64,000 bases of DNA from Anaerolineales bacterium (lineage in GTDB: Bacteria > Chloroflexota > Anaerolineae > Anaerolineales > UBA4823). The position numbers and the translations under genes are program-made. This document shows positions 46,297 through 55,590 of the stretch, piece after piece. The notes under the pieces are model-generated. The model was not told the origin of the DNA. It searched no databases and worked only from the letters and a program-made list of their open reading frames with translations. The stretch's first letter is position 1, and every line of letters begins with the position of its first letter. The stretch spans positions 1 to 64,000 of the forward strand of contig JAFGQI010000079.1 of assembly GCA_016935755.1 (NCBI GenBank). The letters are read 5' to 3'.

Positions 46297-47685
46297 CTAC
46301 TCATTGCGCAGCAGGCGTAAAGAAGCACGGTTATGCTGCTCCACCAGGAGTGGCAGATCAACAGGGACCGGCTGCCCTTGTTTGACGATCATTTTGCCGC
46401 CGACCACGGTGTAATCTACCTTTACAGGAGAGCAGAACACCACCGCCGCGACTGGATCGTGCAGGGAGCCGGTGTACTCCAGACGGTTGAGATCAATAGC
46501 AAAGAAATCCGCGCATTTCCCGGGTTCTAAAGAACCCAGATCCGTGCGCCCCAGCACCGCCGCGCTGCCGCGCGTGGCAATTTCTAATGCCTGCCGGGCG
46601 GTCATTAAGGGAGGGGTTCCCTCGCCAGACAAGGAAGCTCCTTGCAGCCCGGCGTTCAGGCGCGCCAACAGCATTGCCAGGCGCACCTCACCCAACATAT
46701 GTGAGCTGTCGTTGCTGGCTGAACCATCCACGCCTAATCCCACTCGCACACCCTGGCTCAGCATCTCCATGATTGGGGCAATGCCTGAGGCCAGCCGCAT
46801 ATTTGAGCCTGGGCAGTGGGCTACGCCGCAGCCAGTCTCGCTGTACAGGTGCATTTCCTGCTGGCTGACATGCACAGAGTGGGCAAACCAGACATCCGGC
46901 CCAATCCAGTTCAGCACTTCCATGTAGCCTACCGGGCGATAGCCAAATTTTTGCAGACAGAAGGATTCTTCATCCTGTGTTTCTGCCAGGTGGGTATGCA
47001 AATGCACACCATATTCGCGGGCCAAAGAAGCGCTCTGCCGCATCAGTTCAGATGACACGCTGAAGGGAGAGCAGGGGGCTAACACCACCTGGGTCATCGA
47101 CCCTGGATTAGGGTCGTGGTAGGTCTCAATCAGGCGCTGAGAATCTTTCAGGATATAGGCTTCATCTTCTACCACGCTGTCGGGGGGCAGCCCGCCCTTG
47201 CTTTGTCCCAGGCTCATCGATCCACGGGAAGCATGCAGGCGCAAACCTACTTCTCGCGCAGCCAGGATTTCATCATCTAAGCGGGAACCGTTGGGGAAGA
47301 TATAGAGGTGATCCGAAGCAGTGGTGCAGCCAGAAAGGGCCAGTTCGATCAGAGCGGTCTGGGTGGAGATGCGGATGTCTTCTGGGCGCATACGCGCCCA
47401 GATGGGATAGAGCGTTTTCAGCCAGTTGAACAGGTTGGCGTCCTGGGCGGCAGGAACAGCGCGGGTCAGGGTTTGGTAGAAGTGATGATGGGTGTTGATC
47501 AACCCTGGCAGCAGGATGTGCCCACTTAGATCAAGCACCTCATCGGCGCTCGCAGGCAGCTGATCTGTTGGACCAACCTGTTCAATAAAGCCATCACGCG
47601 CAAAAAGACCACCATCGGGTATTTCCCTGCGGTGGTCATCCATAGTCACGAGTATTTTAGCGTGGCGAACGAGTAAAGTTGACAT
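46297..47685 (-). CDS. 8-oxoguanine deaminase / SsnA-like amidohydrolase
   Basis: 'ILLPGLINTHHHFYQTLTRAVP', 'HLHTHLAETQDEESFCLQKFGYRPVGYMEVL', 'VGLGVDGSASNDSSHM'. Confidence 0.85.
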   Translation of the reverse strand: MSTLLVRHAKILVTMDDHRREIPDGGLFARDGFIEQVGPTDQLPASADEVLDLSGHILLPGLINTHHHFYQTLTRAVPAAQDANLFNWLKTLYPIWARMRPEDIRISTQTALIELALSGCTTASDHLYIFPNGSRLDDEILAAREVGLRLHASRGSMSLGQSKGGLPPDSVVEDEAYILKDSQRLIETYHDPNPGSMTQVVLAPCSPFSVSSELMRQSASLAREYGVHLHTHLAETQDEESFCLQKFGYRPVGYMEVLNWIGPDVWFAHSVHVSQQEMHLYSETGCGVAHCPGSNMRLASGIAPIMEMLSQGVRVGLGVDGSASNDSSHMLGEVRLAMLLARLNAGLQGASLSGEGTPPLMTARQALEIATRGSAAVLGRTDLGSLEPGKCADFFAIDLNRLEYTGSLHDPVAAVVFCSPVKVDYTVVGGKMIVKQGQPVPVDLPLLVEQHNRASLRLLRNE

Positions 47686-47752
47686 TGATTGTTTCTCGGC
47701 TGTTTAGCAAGCACGCGGTCGTAAGTAAAGGGAGTGTATCGTATTTGTGTAG

Positions 47753-47807
47753 TTGTCTGACATATTAATTTTATCAAATAAATGGCCTCTTGTCAATTGT
47801 CGGACAA
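47753..47807 (-). promoter_or_regulatory. Purine-region promoter with two FadR/GntR-type operator candidates
   Basis: Minus strand: TTGACA (47791-47796 complement), 17-nt spacer, TAAAAT (47768-47773 complement). Palindromes TTGTCGGACAA (47797-47807) and TTGTCTGACAT (47753-47763) flank it. Confidence 0.7.
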
Positions 47808-47879
47808 CTTATTTTCTAGAAAAATTTATCCACTTGCTGGGTAAATCCTATGATAAACACAATCAATTGGGACATAGTC

Positions 47880-47909
47880 TTTACAAAAATTGTCAAGACG
47901 TGATATCAT
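47880..47909 (+). promoter_or_regulatory. Candidate promoter for the pyrophosphatase gene
   Basis: TTTACA-N18-TATCAT about 90 nt upstream of the ATG at 47997. Confidence 0.4.
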
Positions 47910-47996
47910 GCACCGACTGTTAGACATTATTAAGGTTTAGGGTAGATCACTTGGCAGCGGCATGAAGCCGAAAAATTCTAATTCTAAGGAGAGAAT

Positions 47997-50318
47997 ATGG
48001 ATATTTTGGGACTTGCACGGCATGGCTTGAACGCATTTGAGCAAATTGCCATCCTGGGTGTGGTCATTGTGGCGTTCATCAGCCTGATTTACGCCTGGCT
48101 ATTACACAAGAGTGTCCTGAAGAAGGAAAAGGGCACTGAGCAGATGAATGCCGTCTGGGACGCGATCCGGATCGGGGCAGACAGCTACCTGTCCAGGCAG
48201 CTAAAAACCATCCTGCCAGCTATCGTCATTCTGACCATTGCCCTCTTTCTGAGCGTGTATATCGTTCCGCCGACGAGAGAAGCGCTGGAGGAATTCCCGC
48301 AGAATACCCAGATCATCATCGCCATCGGGCGGGCAGTAGCATTTATCCTGGGCGCCTCCTTCTCCCTGATCGTAGGGCAGCTGGGCATGCGCATGGCGAT
48401 CCAGGCCAATGTGCGTGTGGCAGCGGCTTCCCGGCGAGGCTTCAATGAAGCGCTCTCGATTGCCTACTATGCCGGTACAGTCACGGGTATGCTGACCGAT
48501 GGTCTGGGCCTGCTGGGCGGCACGACCATCTTCATTATCTTTGGTCGAGCTGCACCAGATGCTCTGTTGGGCTTCGGTTTTGGCGGCACACTGCTGGCGC
48601 TCTTCATGCGGGTGGGCGGTGGTATTTACACCAAGGCCGCCGATGTAGGTGCGGATCTGGTCGGCAAGGTTGAAAAAGATATCCCTGAAGACGACCCCCG
48701 CAACGCGGCAGTCATCGCTGACCTGGTTGGTGACAATGTGGGCGACTGCGCCGGTATGGCTGCTGATATCTTCGAGTCCTACGAGGTGACCATTGTCTCG
48801 GCCTTGATCCTGGGGCTGGCATTGGTGGCGCTCGATCCTACCCACAGCCTGAAATGGATTGTCTATCCTCTGATTATCCGCGGTATTGGTGTGGTCAGTT
48901 CAATCCTGGGTACTTTCACTGTGCCCATTTGGGAAAGCTTCCCGCTGAAGTTTCTGCGGGCGCATGACGCTGAAGAAGCCATGTTCCGTTCCTATGAGGT
49001 TTCCAGCGTCAACACGGTTTTCTTCTCCTTCCTGGTGGCGATCCTGTATGCCGGCGACTGGCGTCTGGCGATGCTGACCTCCATCGGTGTGGGGCTGGCA
49101 GTGGCTTTCAACCCCCTGACTTCGTACTTTACTTCCACCCGACATAAACCAGTAAAAGAAATCGTTGAATCGACCTCCACTGGGCCTGCTACAACCATCC
49201 TGTCGGGCCTTTCCACGGGCATGGAATCCAGCGTGTGGGCATTGATCGTCATCGCGATCAGCTTTGTGTTTGCCCTGATGCTCTACGGAGGCATGGGCGA
49301 ACCGCTGTATGTGCTCTACGCAGTAGCGATGATCGGTATTGGCATGCTCAGCCACACCGGCAATAATGTCGCCATGGACTCATATGGCCCGATCTCGGAT
49401 AACGCCAATGGCATCGGAGAAATGGCCTGGCATGATCTGGACGACGAGAATACGCGCAAGGCGCGCCAGATCATGGCTGACCTGGATGCGGTCGGTAATA
49501 CGACCAAAGCTATCACCAAGGGTGTGGCGATTGCCTCGGCAGTGATCGCGGCAGTGAGCCTGTTCTCTTCCTACATTACAGATGTCGGCCGAGCCCAGGC
49601 TACGTTGAATGTGCCGATCCTGGATTCGATCCGCATTTCCGATACAGCAGTGTTCGTAGGCTTCTTGCTGGGCACGGCGCTGCCCTGGCTGTTCAGCTCC
49701 CTGTCCATCCGCGCAGTTACCCGCGCCGCCAGCCAGATCGTGCTGGAAGTGCGCAACCAGTTCCGTATTCCTGGGATTATGGAAGGCACGGTCAAGCCGG
49801 ATTATGCCCGCGTGGTGAGCATCTCTACCAGTTCTGCGCAGAAAGAGCTGATCCCACTGGCGGCGATTGCTGTGATCACCCCGGTGCTGCTCGGCCTGGT
49901 GTTGGGTGTGGAGGCCCTGGGCGGCTTCCTGGCGGGTGTGATCGGCAGCGGGCAGATGCTGGCGGTCTTTATGGCGAATGGCGGCGGCGCCTGGGACAAT
50001 GCCAAAAAGTCGATTGAAGATGAACCGCGTGACCTGGTGAATAACACTGGTAAGGGTTCAGAGCGACATAAGGCTAGCGTAGTTGGTGATACAGTTGGTG
50101 ATCCTCTGAAAGATACCGCTGGTCCGGCGCTCAACCCGATGATCAAGGTGGTGAATCTGATTTCATTGATTATTGCACCCATCCTGGTCAAATACCAGCA
50201 GTTGAATATCGTTGGCTGGTTAATCGTTGTTCTGCTCTTCGCTGGTTTGTATTGGGCGATCACTCAGAGCAAGAAGCCTGCTCCCAAGTTGGCGCAGCCA
50301 GTAATGTCGAAAGAATAG
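47997..50318 (+). CDS. hppA: Membrane-bound ion-translocating pyrophosphatase (K+-independent H+ type by motif)
   Basis: 'YTKAADVGADLVGKVEKDIPEDDPRNAAVIADLVGDNVGDCAGMAADIFESY'; 'VGNTTKAITKG' (Lys variant). Confidence 0.95.
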   Translation: MDILGLARHGLNAFEQIAILGVVIVAFISLIYAWLLHKSVLKKEKGTEQMNAVWDAIRIGADSYLSRQLKTILPAIVILTIALFLSVYIVPPTREALEEFPQNTQIIIAIGRAVAFILGASFSLIVGQLGMRMAIQANVRVAAASRRGFNEALSIAYYAGTVTGMLTDGLGLLGGTTIFIIFGRAAPDALLGFGFGGTLLALFMRVGGGIYTKAADVGADLVGKVEKDIPEDDPRNAAVIADLVGDNVGDCAGMAADIFESYEVTIVSALILGLALVALDPTHSLKWIVYPLIIRGIGVVSSILGTFTVPIWESFPLKFLRAHDAEEAMFRSYEVSSVNTVFFSFLVAILYAGDWRLAMLTSIGVGLAVAFNPLTSYFTSTRHKPVKEIVESTSTGPATTILSGLSTGMESSVWALIVIAISFVFALMLYGGMGEPLYVLYAVAMIGIGMLSHTGNNVAMDSYGPISDNANGIGEMAWHDLDDENTRKARQIMADLDAVGNTTKAITKGVAIASAVIAAVSLFSSYITDVGRAQATLNVPILDSIRISDTAVFVGFLLGTALPWLFSSLSIRAVTRAASQIVLEVRNQFRIPGIMEGTVKPDYARVVSISTSSAQKELIPLAAIAVITPVLLGLVLGVEALGGFLAGVIGSGQMLAVFMANGGGAWDNAKKSIEDEPRDLVNNTGKGSERHKASVVGDTVGDPLKDTAGPALNPMIKVVNLISLIIAPILVKYQQLNIVGWLIVVLLFAGLYWAITQSKKPAPKLAQPVMSKE

Positions 50319-50541
50319 CATCTGGATTTGTCCTGGCCCAGGTGGAGAACAGATTGGTTTTCCACCTGGGCTGAGGCTGTTATCACACTTTGTGAACGGG
50401 TGGGCGTGCGTCTGGTGGAAACTGGGCGGGCGCTCTTGTTTTAAATTGGCAGAATTTCGCAAGAATCGGGTGGTAAACCCGGATAAAATAAGTAGAATCT
50501 GCGCTGATGATTAGCACCAACGATTGGAGAAGAATGAAGCC

Positions 50542-51420
50542 ATGAACCCGATTGATCAAAACTCTCCCGCAGATTACCAGCAGCTATCCAACGATTATCG
50601 GCTGGTGGAGAAAGCGCTGGTGTATTTAGAGAATCACTACCTCGAGCAGCCTTCCCTGGAAGATGTGGCGGCCAGCGCTGGTCTGAGTGAATACCATTTC
50701 CAACGCCTGTTTGCCCATTGGGTGGGGATCAGCCCTAAGCGCTTTCTACAGTTTTTAACCAAGGAACATGCCAAAGCAATGTTGGAGGGGTCGGCAAATC
50801 TGCTGGATGTGGCTTACCAGAGCGGTCTTTCGGGGCCGGGACGTTTGCACGATTTATTTGTGACCTGTGAAGCTGTCACGCCGGGCGAGTACAAGAGCCG
50901 CGGGGAAGGATTAACCATCGCCTATGGATTCCATCCCAGCCCATTTGGCGAGTGCCTGCTGGCAGCAACCGAACGAGGCATCTGTGGGTTGAGCTTTGTC
51001 TCTGAGGGCGATCGCCAGCCCGCCCTGGCAAAGCTGAAAATGCGCTGGAGGAAGGCTGAACTGGTCGAAGACATGGTTCAAACCGCGGCGTTAATCTCCC
51101 TGGTTTTTCCAGTATTGCGAGATCTGCCTGGTGTTCCGCTGCGAATTCTATTGAATGGCACCAACTTCCAAATCAAAGTGTGGGAAGCCCTCTTACACAT
51201 CCCTCCTGGGAAAGTCGTGGCTTACGAAGATATTGCTGTCCATCTGGGTATGCCAAGAGCGGCGCGGGCAGTCAGCCGGGCAGTCGCGGATAATCCCATT
51301 GCGGTGATTATTCCCTGCCATCGGGTGATCCGCAAGATGGGGCTGTTGGGCGGCTATCGCTGGGGCCTGGCTCGTAAACGGGCGCTTCTGGGCTGGGAGA
51401 TGGCGAGAGTAAACGCATGA
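50542..51420 (+). CDS. AraC-type HTH fused to methylated-DNA-protein cysteine methyltransferase (Ada-like, without N-terminal zinc domain)
   Basis: N-terminal 'DVAASAGLSEYHFQRLFAHWVGISPKRFLQF'; C-terminal 'PIAVIIPCHRVIRKMGLLGGYRWGLARKRALL'. Confidence 0.92.
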   Translation: MNPIDQNSPADYQQLSNDYRLVEKALVYLENHYLEQPSLEDVAASAGLSEYHFQRLFAHWVGISPKRFLQFLTKEHAKAMLEGSANLLDVAYQSGLSGPGRLHDLFVTCEAVTPGEYKSRGEGLTIAYGFHPSPFGECLLAATERGICGLSFVSEGDRQPALAKLKMRWRKAELVEDMVQTAALISLVFPVLRDLPGVPLRILLNGTNFQIKVWEALLHIPPGKVVAYEDIAVHLGMPRAARAVSRAVADNPIAVIIPCHRVIRKMGLLGGYRWGLARKRALLGWEMARVNA

Positions 51421-52364
51421 AACTGCGCATATGGGCGGCGTTAATCTCCATTTACATTGTCTGGGGTTCCACATACCTGGCAATCCGCTTTGCAGTCCAG
51501 AGTATGCCGCCTTTCTTGATGGCTGCTACCCGCTTCCTGGTTGCGGGAGCAATTTTATATGCCTGGCGGCGGTTGGCTGGGGATTCTGCACCCACGCGGC
51601 GCGAATGGAAATCAGCTGCAGTGATTGGCCTGTTCCTGCTGCTCGGAGGCAATGGCGGGGTGGTTTGGGCAGAGCAGAGAGTTGTGTCTGGGGTAGCCGC
51701 CCTGTTAATTGGATCGGTACCCATCTGGCTGGTGCTGTTAGATGCTTTGCGTCCAGGAGGGTTGCGCCCAAACTGGCAAACGAGCCTGGGTATCCTGGGT
51801 GGATTTGTGGGGATCGCCTTGCTGGTCGCGCCATCAGATCTGTCGGGAGGCGCGCAACAGGTTGATCTGCTGGGGATGATTGCATTGCTGTTAGGAGCCT
51901 TGTTCTGGGCGGTCGGATCGCTGTATGGCCGCGATGCGGTCCTGCCGTCTTCGCCCATGCTGGCGACAGGTATGGAAATGCTGGTTGGAGGGGCGGGTTT
52001 GCTGGCTGCGGGCACCATCACCGGCGAGTGGAGCCGTTTGGACCTGGCGGCTGTCCGGCCAGAGTCAGCCCTGGGGTTGGCATACTTGATACTCTTTGGC
52101 TCGCTGGTGGGGTTTGCCTCCTACACCTGGCTGCTGCGGGTGGCGCCCATCTCCCTGGTCGCAACTTATGCATACGTCAATCCCCTGGTGGCGATTCTAT
52201 TAGGGAACCTGCTGGCGCAGGAACCACTTACCCCCAGGGTCATCTTATCTGCGGTGGTGATTGTGGGGGCGATAGCGCTGATTAATACCGGACGGGCAGC
52301 GTTGCAGAAACGGCTGAGCATGGGTGCACCCGTATCTGCAGTTTCAATGCTGGATAATAAATGA
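51417..52364 (+). CDS. EamA/DMT-family transporter
   Basis: 'IYIVWGSTYLAIRFAVQSMPPFLMAATRFLVAG' and 10-TM layout; ATGA overlap with the upstream gene. Confidence 0.9.
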   Translation: MKLRIWAALISIYIVWGSTYLAIRFAVQSMPPFLMAATRFLVAGAILYAWRRLAGDSAPTRREWKSAAVIGLFLLLGGNGGVVWAEQRVVSGVAALLIGSVPIWLVLLDALRPGGLRPNWQTSLGILGGFVGIALLVAPSDLSGGAQQVDLLGMIALLLGALFWAVGSLYGRDAVLPSSPMLATGMEMLVGGAGLLAAGTITGEWSRLDLAAVRPESALGLAYLILFGSLVGFASYTWLLRVAPISLVATYAYVNPLVAILLGNLLAQEPLTPRVILSAVVIVGAIALINTGRAALQKRLSMGAPVSAVSMLDNK

Positions 52365-52378
52365 GGTTTTTGCCAGAA

Positions 52379-53362
52379 TTATCGTTTGGCAGCAATCAAA
52401 TGGATTTGTCCGAGTCGATAAGCTTTTTGTAAAGCCTCGACAACCATTGGATCGTATTTTTGTCCCGAGAGGCGCACAATTTCCTGGAGGGCAGATTCCA
52501 GAGTGCGCGCTCGGCTATAAGGCCGGTCGGAGGTCATCGCATCCAGGGTGTCAGCGACTGACAGGATGCGCGCTCCTTCTGGTATAGCTTCGCCTGATAG
52601 GCCATCCGGGTAGCCTCTCCCATTCCAGTGTTCATGGTGGTGTCGCACGATGGGGATGATGTCAGCCAGATAAGGCACATCGCGCAGCATTTCCGCTCCG
52701 ACAACCGGGTGGCGGCGAATCTCTTTCCATTCCTCCTCGTTCAATGGGAGGGATTTAAACAGGGTGGCTTCTCGGATATGCAGCTTGCCAATATCGTGCA
52801 GGATCGCGGCGAAATGAAGCGGTTCGATTGCCCGTTCGCTCCAGCCAAGGGTGCGCGCCAGCAGCAGGCAGTAAGCAGTTACATGTTCGATATGCCCGCT
52901 CATATAGCGATCGCGCAAATCTACTGCGTTCGCCAGGGCAGTCAGGCTGGCCAGGTAGGCCTGCTTGAGCTGACCGACCTGAAGCTGCCGGGAGCGACCC
53001 AGCCGGGAGCGAATGGTGGTGACCAGTTCTTCCCGGTTGAGCGGTTTGGTCAGGTAATCATCCACCCCCAGGTTCTTGCTGATCAGAATATCGGCCTGGT
53101 CAGCCAGGGCAGTCAGAAAGATAAAAGGGATAGTTACCCATTCCTGGTGTTTGCGCACGAATTCATAGAATTGATAACCATCCATAAAGGGCATGGCGAT
53201 ATCCGATAGGATCAGTTCGGGCTGGCAGGTTTCCATTTTTTCAACGGCTTCAGCGCCATTCCTGGCAATAACGACTGTAAAACCCTCGAAGGTGAGCATA
53301 TCTCGCAGCCCTTCGCGGAGCACATCGTTATCTTCAACCACCAGGAGGGTGTCCTGAGCCAT
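52379..53362 (-). CDS. Response regulator with HD-GYP output domain
   Basis: Receiver 'PELILSDIAMPFMDGYQFYEFV'; HD-GYP 'AAILHDIGKLHI' and 'HHEHWNGRGYPDGLSGEAIP'. Confidence 0.93.
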   Translation of the reverse strand: MAQDTLLVVEDNDVLREGLRDMLTFEGFTVVIARNGAEAVEKMETCQPELILSDIAMPFMDGYQFYEFVRKHQEWVTIPFIFLTALADQADILISKNLGVDDYLTKPLNREELVTTIRSRLGRSRQLQVGQLKQAYLASLTALANAVDLRDRYMSGHIEHVTAYCLLLARTLGWSERAIEPLHFAAILHDIGKLHIREATLFKSLPLNEEEWKEIRRHPVVGAEMLRDVPYLADIIPIVRHHHEHWNGRGYPDGLSGEAIPEGARILSVADTLDAMTSDRPYSRARTLESALQEIVRLSGQKYDPMVVEALQKAYRLGQIHLIAAKR

Positions 53363-53364
53363 GC

Positions 53365-54372
53365 CTAAATTCTAACATTAAAATCTGCTGCGCAGGGTAA
53401 TCCAGCGATGGATCGGGCGGCGCGCACGGCGCGCAGCACTGCCTGGGCGAAAACTTCAGCCGCGAATGCTCCTACGATATTGATATCCATCTTGCGCTTT
53501 CCGGTGGATAGGGCAAAGATTGTGTCACCATCCAGCATGGTGTGAGCCGGGCGGATGGTGCGCGCCAGACCATCCTGGGCCATCTGGGCCATTTTATTTG
53601 CCTGCTCTTTGTCCAAACGGGCGTTCGTAGCCACCAGTCCAATCACAGTGTTCTGGCGAGCGGCGAAGCCATAGGTTCTGCTGCCGGCAATGGCTTTCAT
53701 CACCTGGAGCGTATCGGCGAAGGGTTGCTCGGGGTCAGGAGGCATCCCCTGAGGCGAAAATTGCCGCGCTCCGGCGATGATTTTCCCACTGGCAGGATCG
53801 ATCACATCACCGAAAGCGTTCACCGCGGCGATAGCGCCCACCAGCACGCCAGCTGAGATTTCCAGGCTGGAGCACCCTATTCCTGACTTCACTGCTTGAC
53901 CGATGCCCAGGGCTTTCCCGACCGTAGCGCCCATGCCTGCCCCCACATTACCCTCGGCAGGCGGCTGCGTGCTGGCATTCAGGCAAGCCTGATAGCCCAT
54001 AGCTGCGTCCGGGCGCACATCTGCCCGCCCAACCGCCAGGTCAAACAAGATGGCTGCCGGGACGATGGGTACTCTGGCTACGCCCACATTAAAGCCCACG
54101 CCGCGCTCCTCCAGGTAGCGCACCACCCCGGTGGCGGCTTCCAGACCGAAGGCAGAACCACCAGCAAGCAAGATGGCATGCACCTCCTGCACCAGGTGCA
54201 TGGGATGCAGGGCGTCCGTCTCCCGCGTCCCGGGTGCGCCGCCGCGCTGATCGACCCCGCCTACCGCACCCTGCTCGCAAAGCACCACTGTACAGCCCGT
54301 CAGTGCAGCCTCATTTTGAGCGTGCCCGACTCTCAGGCCGGGAATGTCGGTCAGGCTGTTTTGTAGTTTCAT
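53365..54372 (-). CDS. P1 (DmpA/L-aminopeptidase-like) family peptidase
   Basis: 'SLTDIPGLRVGHAQNEAALTGCTVVL', 'GGSAFGLEAATGVVRYLEERG', 'LVATNARLDKEQANKMAQMAQDGLARTI'. Confidence 0.9.
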   Translation of the reverse strand: MKLQNSLTDIPGLRVGHAQNEAALTGCTVVLCEQGAVGGVDQRGGAPGTRETDALHPMHLVQEVHAILLAGGSAFGLEAATGVVRYLEERGVGFNVGVARVPIVPAAILFDLAVGRADVRPDAAMGYQACLNASTQPPAEGNVGAGMGATVGKALGIGQAVKSGIGCSSLEISAGVLVGAIAAVNAFGDVIDPASGKIIAGARQFSPQGMPPDPEQPFADTLQVMKAIAGSRTYGFAARQNTVIGLVATNARLDKEQANKMAQMAQDGLARTIRPAHTMLDGDTIFALSTGKRKMDINIVGAFAAEVFAQAVLRAVRAARSIAGLPCAADFNVRI

Positions 54373-54414
54373 ATCTGTTTGCTGCTCCTGAAATGCACCT
54401 CTCTTCAGCAATGA

Positions 54415-55590
54415 TTATTTCAGGCTGTGCTGATCCACCTGGCTGATGATATTCTCCAGGATGGCTACCGCCTCGGGCAGGCGTCGCATGACTACACGTT
54501 CGAGGTTGTCGCTGGGCAGATGGAAGCCGCGATCCTGCCATATTGTGGAGTAGGTGCCCAGTGTGCTGGCGGGGATGCCAGCCTGCAAGAACGAATAACC
54601 ATCGCTGTTCACCGGGCCAACCGGATGAGCGATAGAACCTGTAACCTCCAACACCGCCTGAGCGATTAACTGGTTCACCTCTGCTGAAGTGGGAACCAGG
54701 CGAAGCGATGTCCCATCCTGCTCCCAATAGACGTAGTCCCCATCCTGGGCCATGATCTCCAGATTCACAGCGCGTGCAGGCAGACACCATTCGCGCTGGC
54801 GAACATAGGCGCGCGAGCCCTGCATATTGACCTCCTCGCCGTCGAAGAGAGCCAGGGTGAGGTGGGTTGTCTTCAATGTTGGTTCTCCCTGGTGCATTCG
54901 CTCTGCCAGCCCGAGCAGGATGGCGCAAGCCGTCCCGTTATCCACCGCTCCCTGGCTGGGGTGCTTCCGCAGACGGCCCAGCGACAGGTTCAACCCCACC
55001 CCCCAGGCAAGGAATAACAAGACCAGGCTCAGCAGCAGTCCAAGTATATAGACTACCGGCGCCCAGGCTGAACCTTGATCCATCAGAGAGCGGTCCAGCG
55101 ACCCGAGTACACCCACCAGCACGGTGAGCAGGATGCCAAGGGGCAGGTTCTTGACGAAAAAGGAGCGCTGGTGGTGATCTAAGAGCTCTGTTTTGCTGTC
55201 ATAATGCGCAGATAAAATTAATTCCTGCTGGGGAGCTTCTGGCTTGAATTCTATGATCAGGTTGCTGCCGTTGACAGCGCCAGGCCAGGTGATAATCGGC
55301 AAATTAAACGCAACATCCAGAAGACCACCTGCCAGGCTCAGGATAGCAATTGTAAAAGTAGGCTCACCCCAGCGCAAGCTGAATGCAAGAGCCAGCAGGC
55401 TGCGCGAGAAGATCAACCACAAACCGGTCAGTATGAAGAAATATGGGTACAGGCGAAAGGGCTGCAGGCGGTAGGGAATCCCTTTCTGCTCGAGCCAGGC
55501 AGTGACCGAAGCCAGCACCTGCCGCTCGGCTTTGCTGCCAGCTGGGCGCGGGATGGAGAAGACATCCATCAGTTCGGAAAAGTCAGTCAT
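54415..55590 (-). CDS. M28-family metallopeptidase with TM segments
   Basis: 'LILSAHYDSKTE', 'AVDNGTACAILLGLAERM', 'LALFDGEEVNMQGSRAYV'. Confidence 0.88.
   Translation of the reverse strand: MTDFSELMDVFSIPRPAGSKAERQVLASVTAWLEQKGIPYRLQPFRLYPYFFILTGLWLIFSRSLLALAFSLRWGEPTFTIAILSLAGGLLDVAFNLPIITWPGAVNGSNLIIEFKPEAPQQELILSAHYDSKTELLDHHQRSFFVKNLPLGILLTVLVGVLGSLDRSLMDQGSAWAPVVYILGLLLSLVLLFLAWGVGLNLSLGRLRKHPSQGAVDNGTACAILLGLAERMHQGEPTLKTTHLTLALFDGEEVNMQGSRAYVRQREWCLPARAVNLEIMAQDGDYVYWEQDGTSLRLVPTSAEVNQLIAQAVLEVTGSIAHPVGPVNSDGYSFLQAGIPASTLGTYSTIWQDRGFHLPSDNLERVVMRRLPEAVAILENIISQVDQHSLK

Noticed and set aside
48201-48845. 214-aa antisense ORF inside hppA
   Set aside because: Composition mirrors the codon structure of the strongly coding opposite strand; no recognisable domain.
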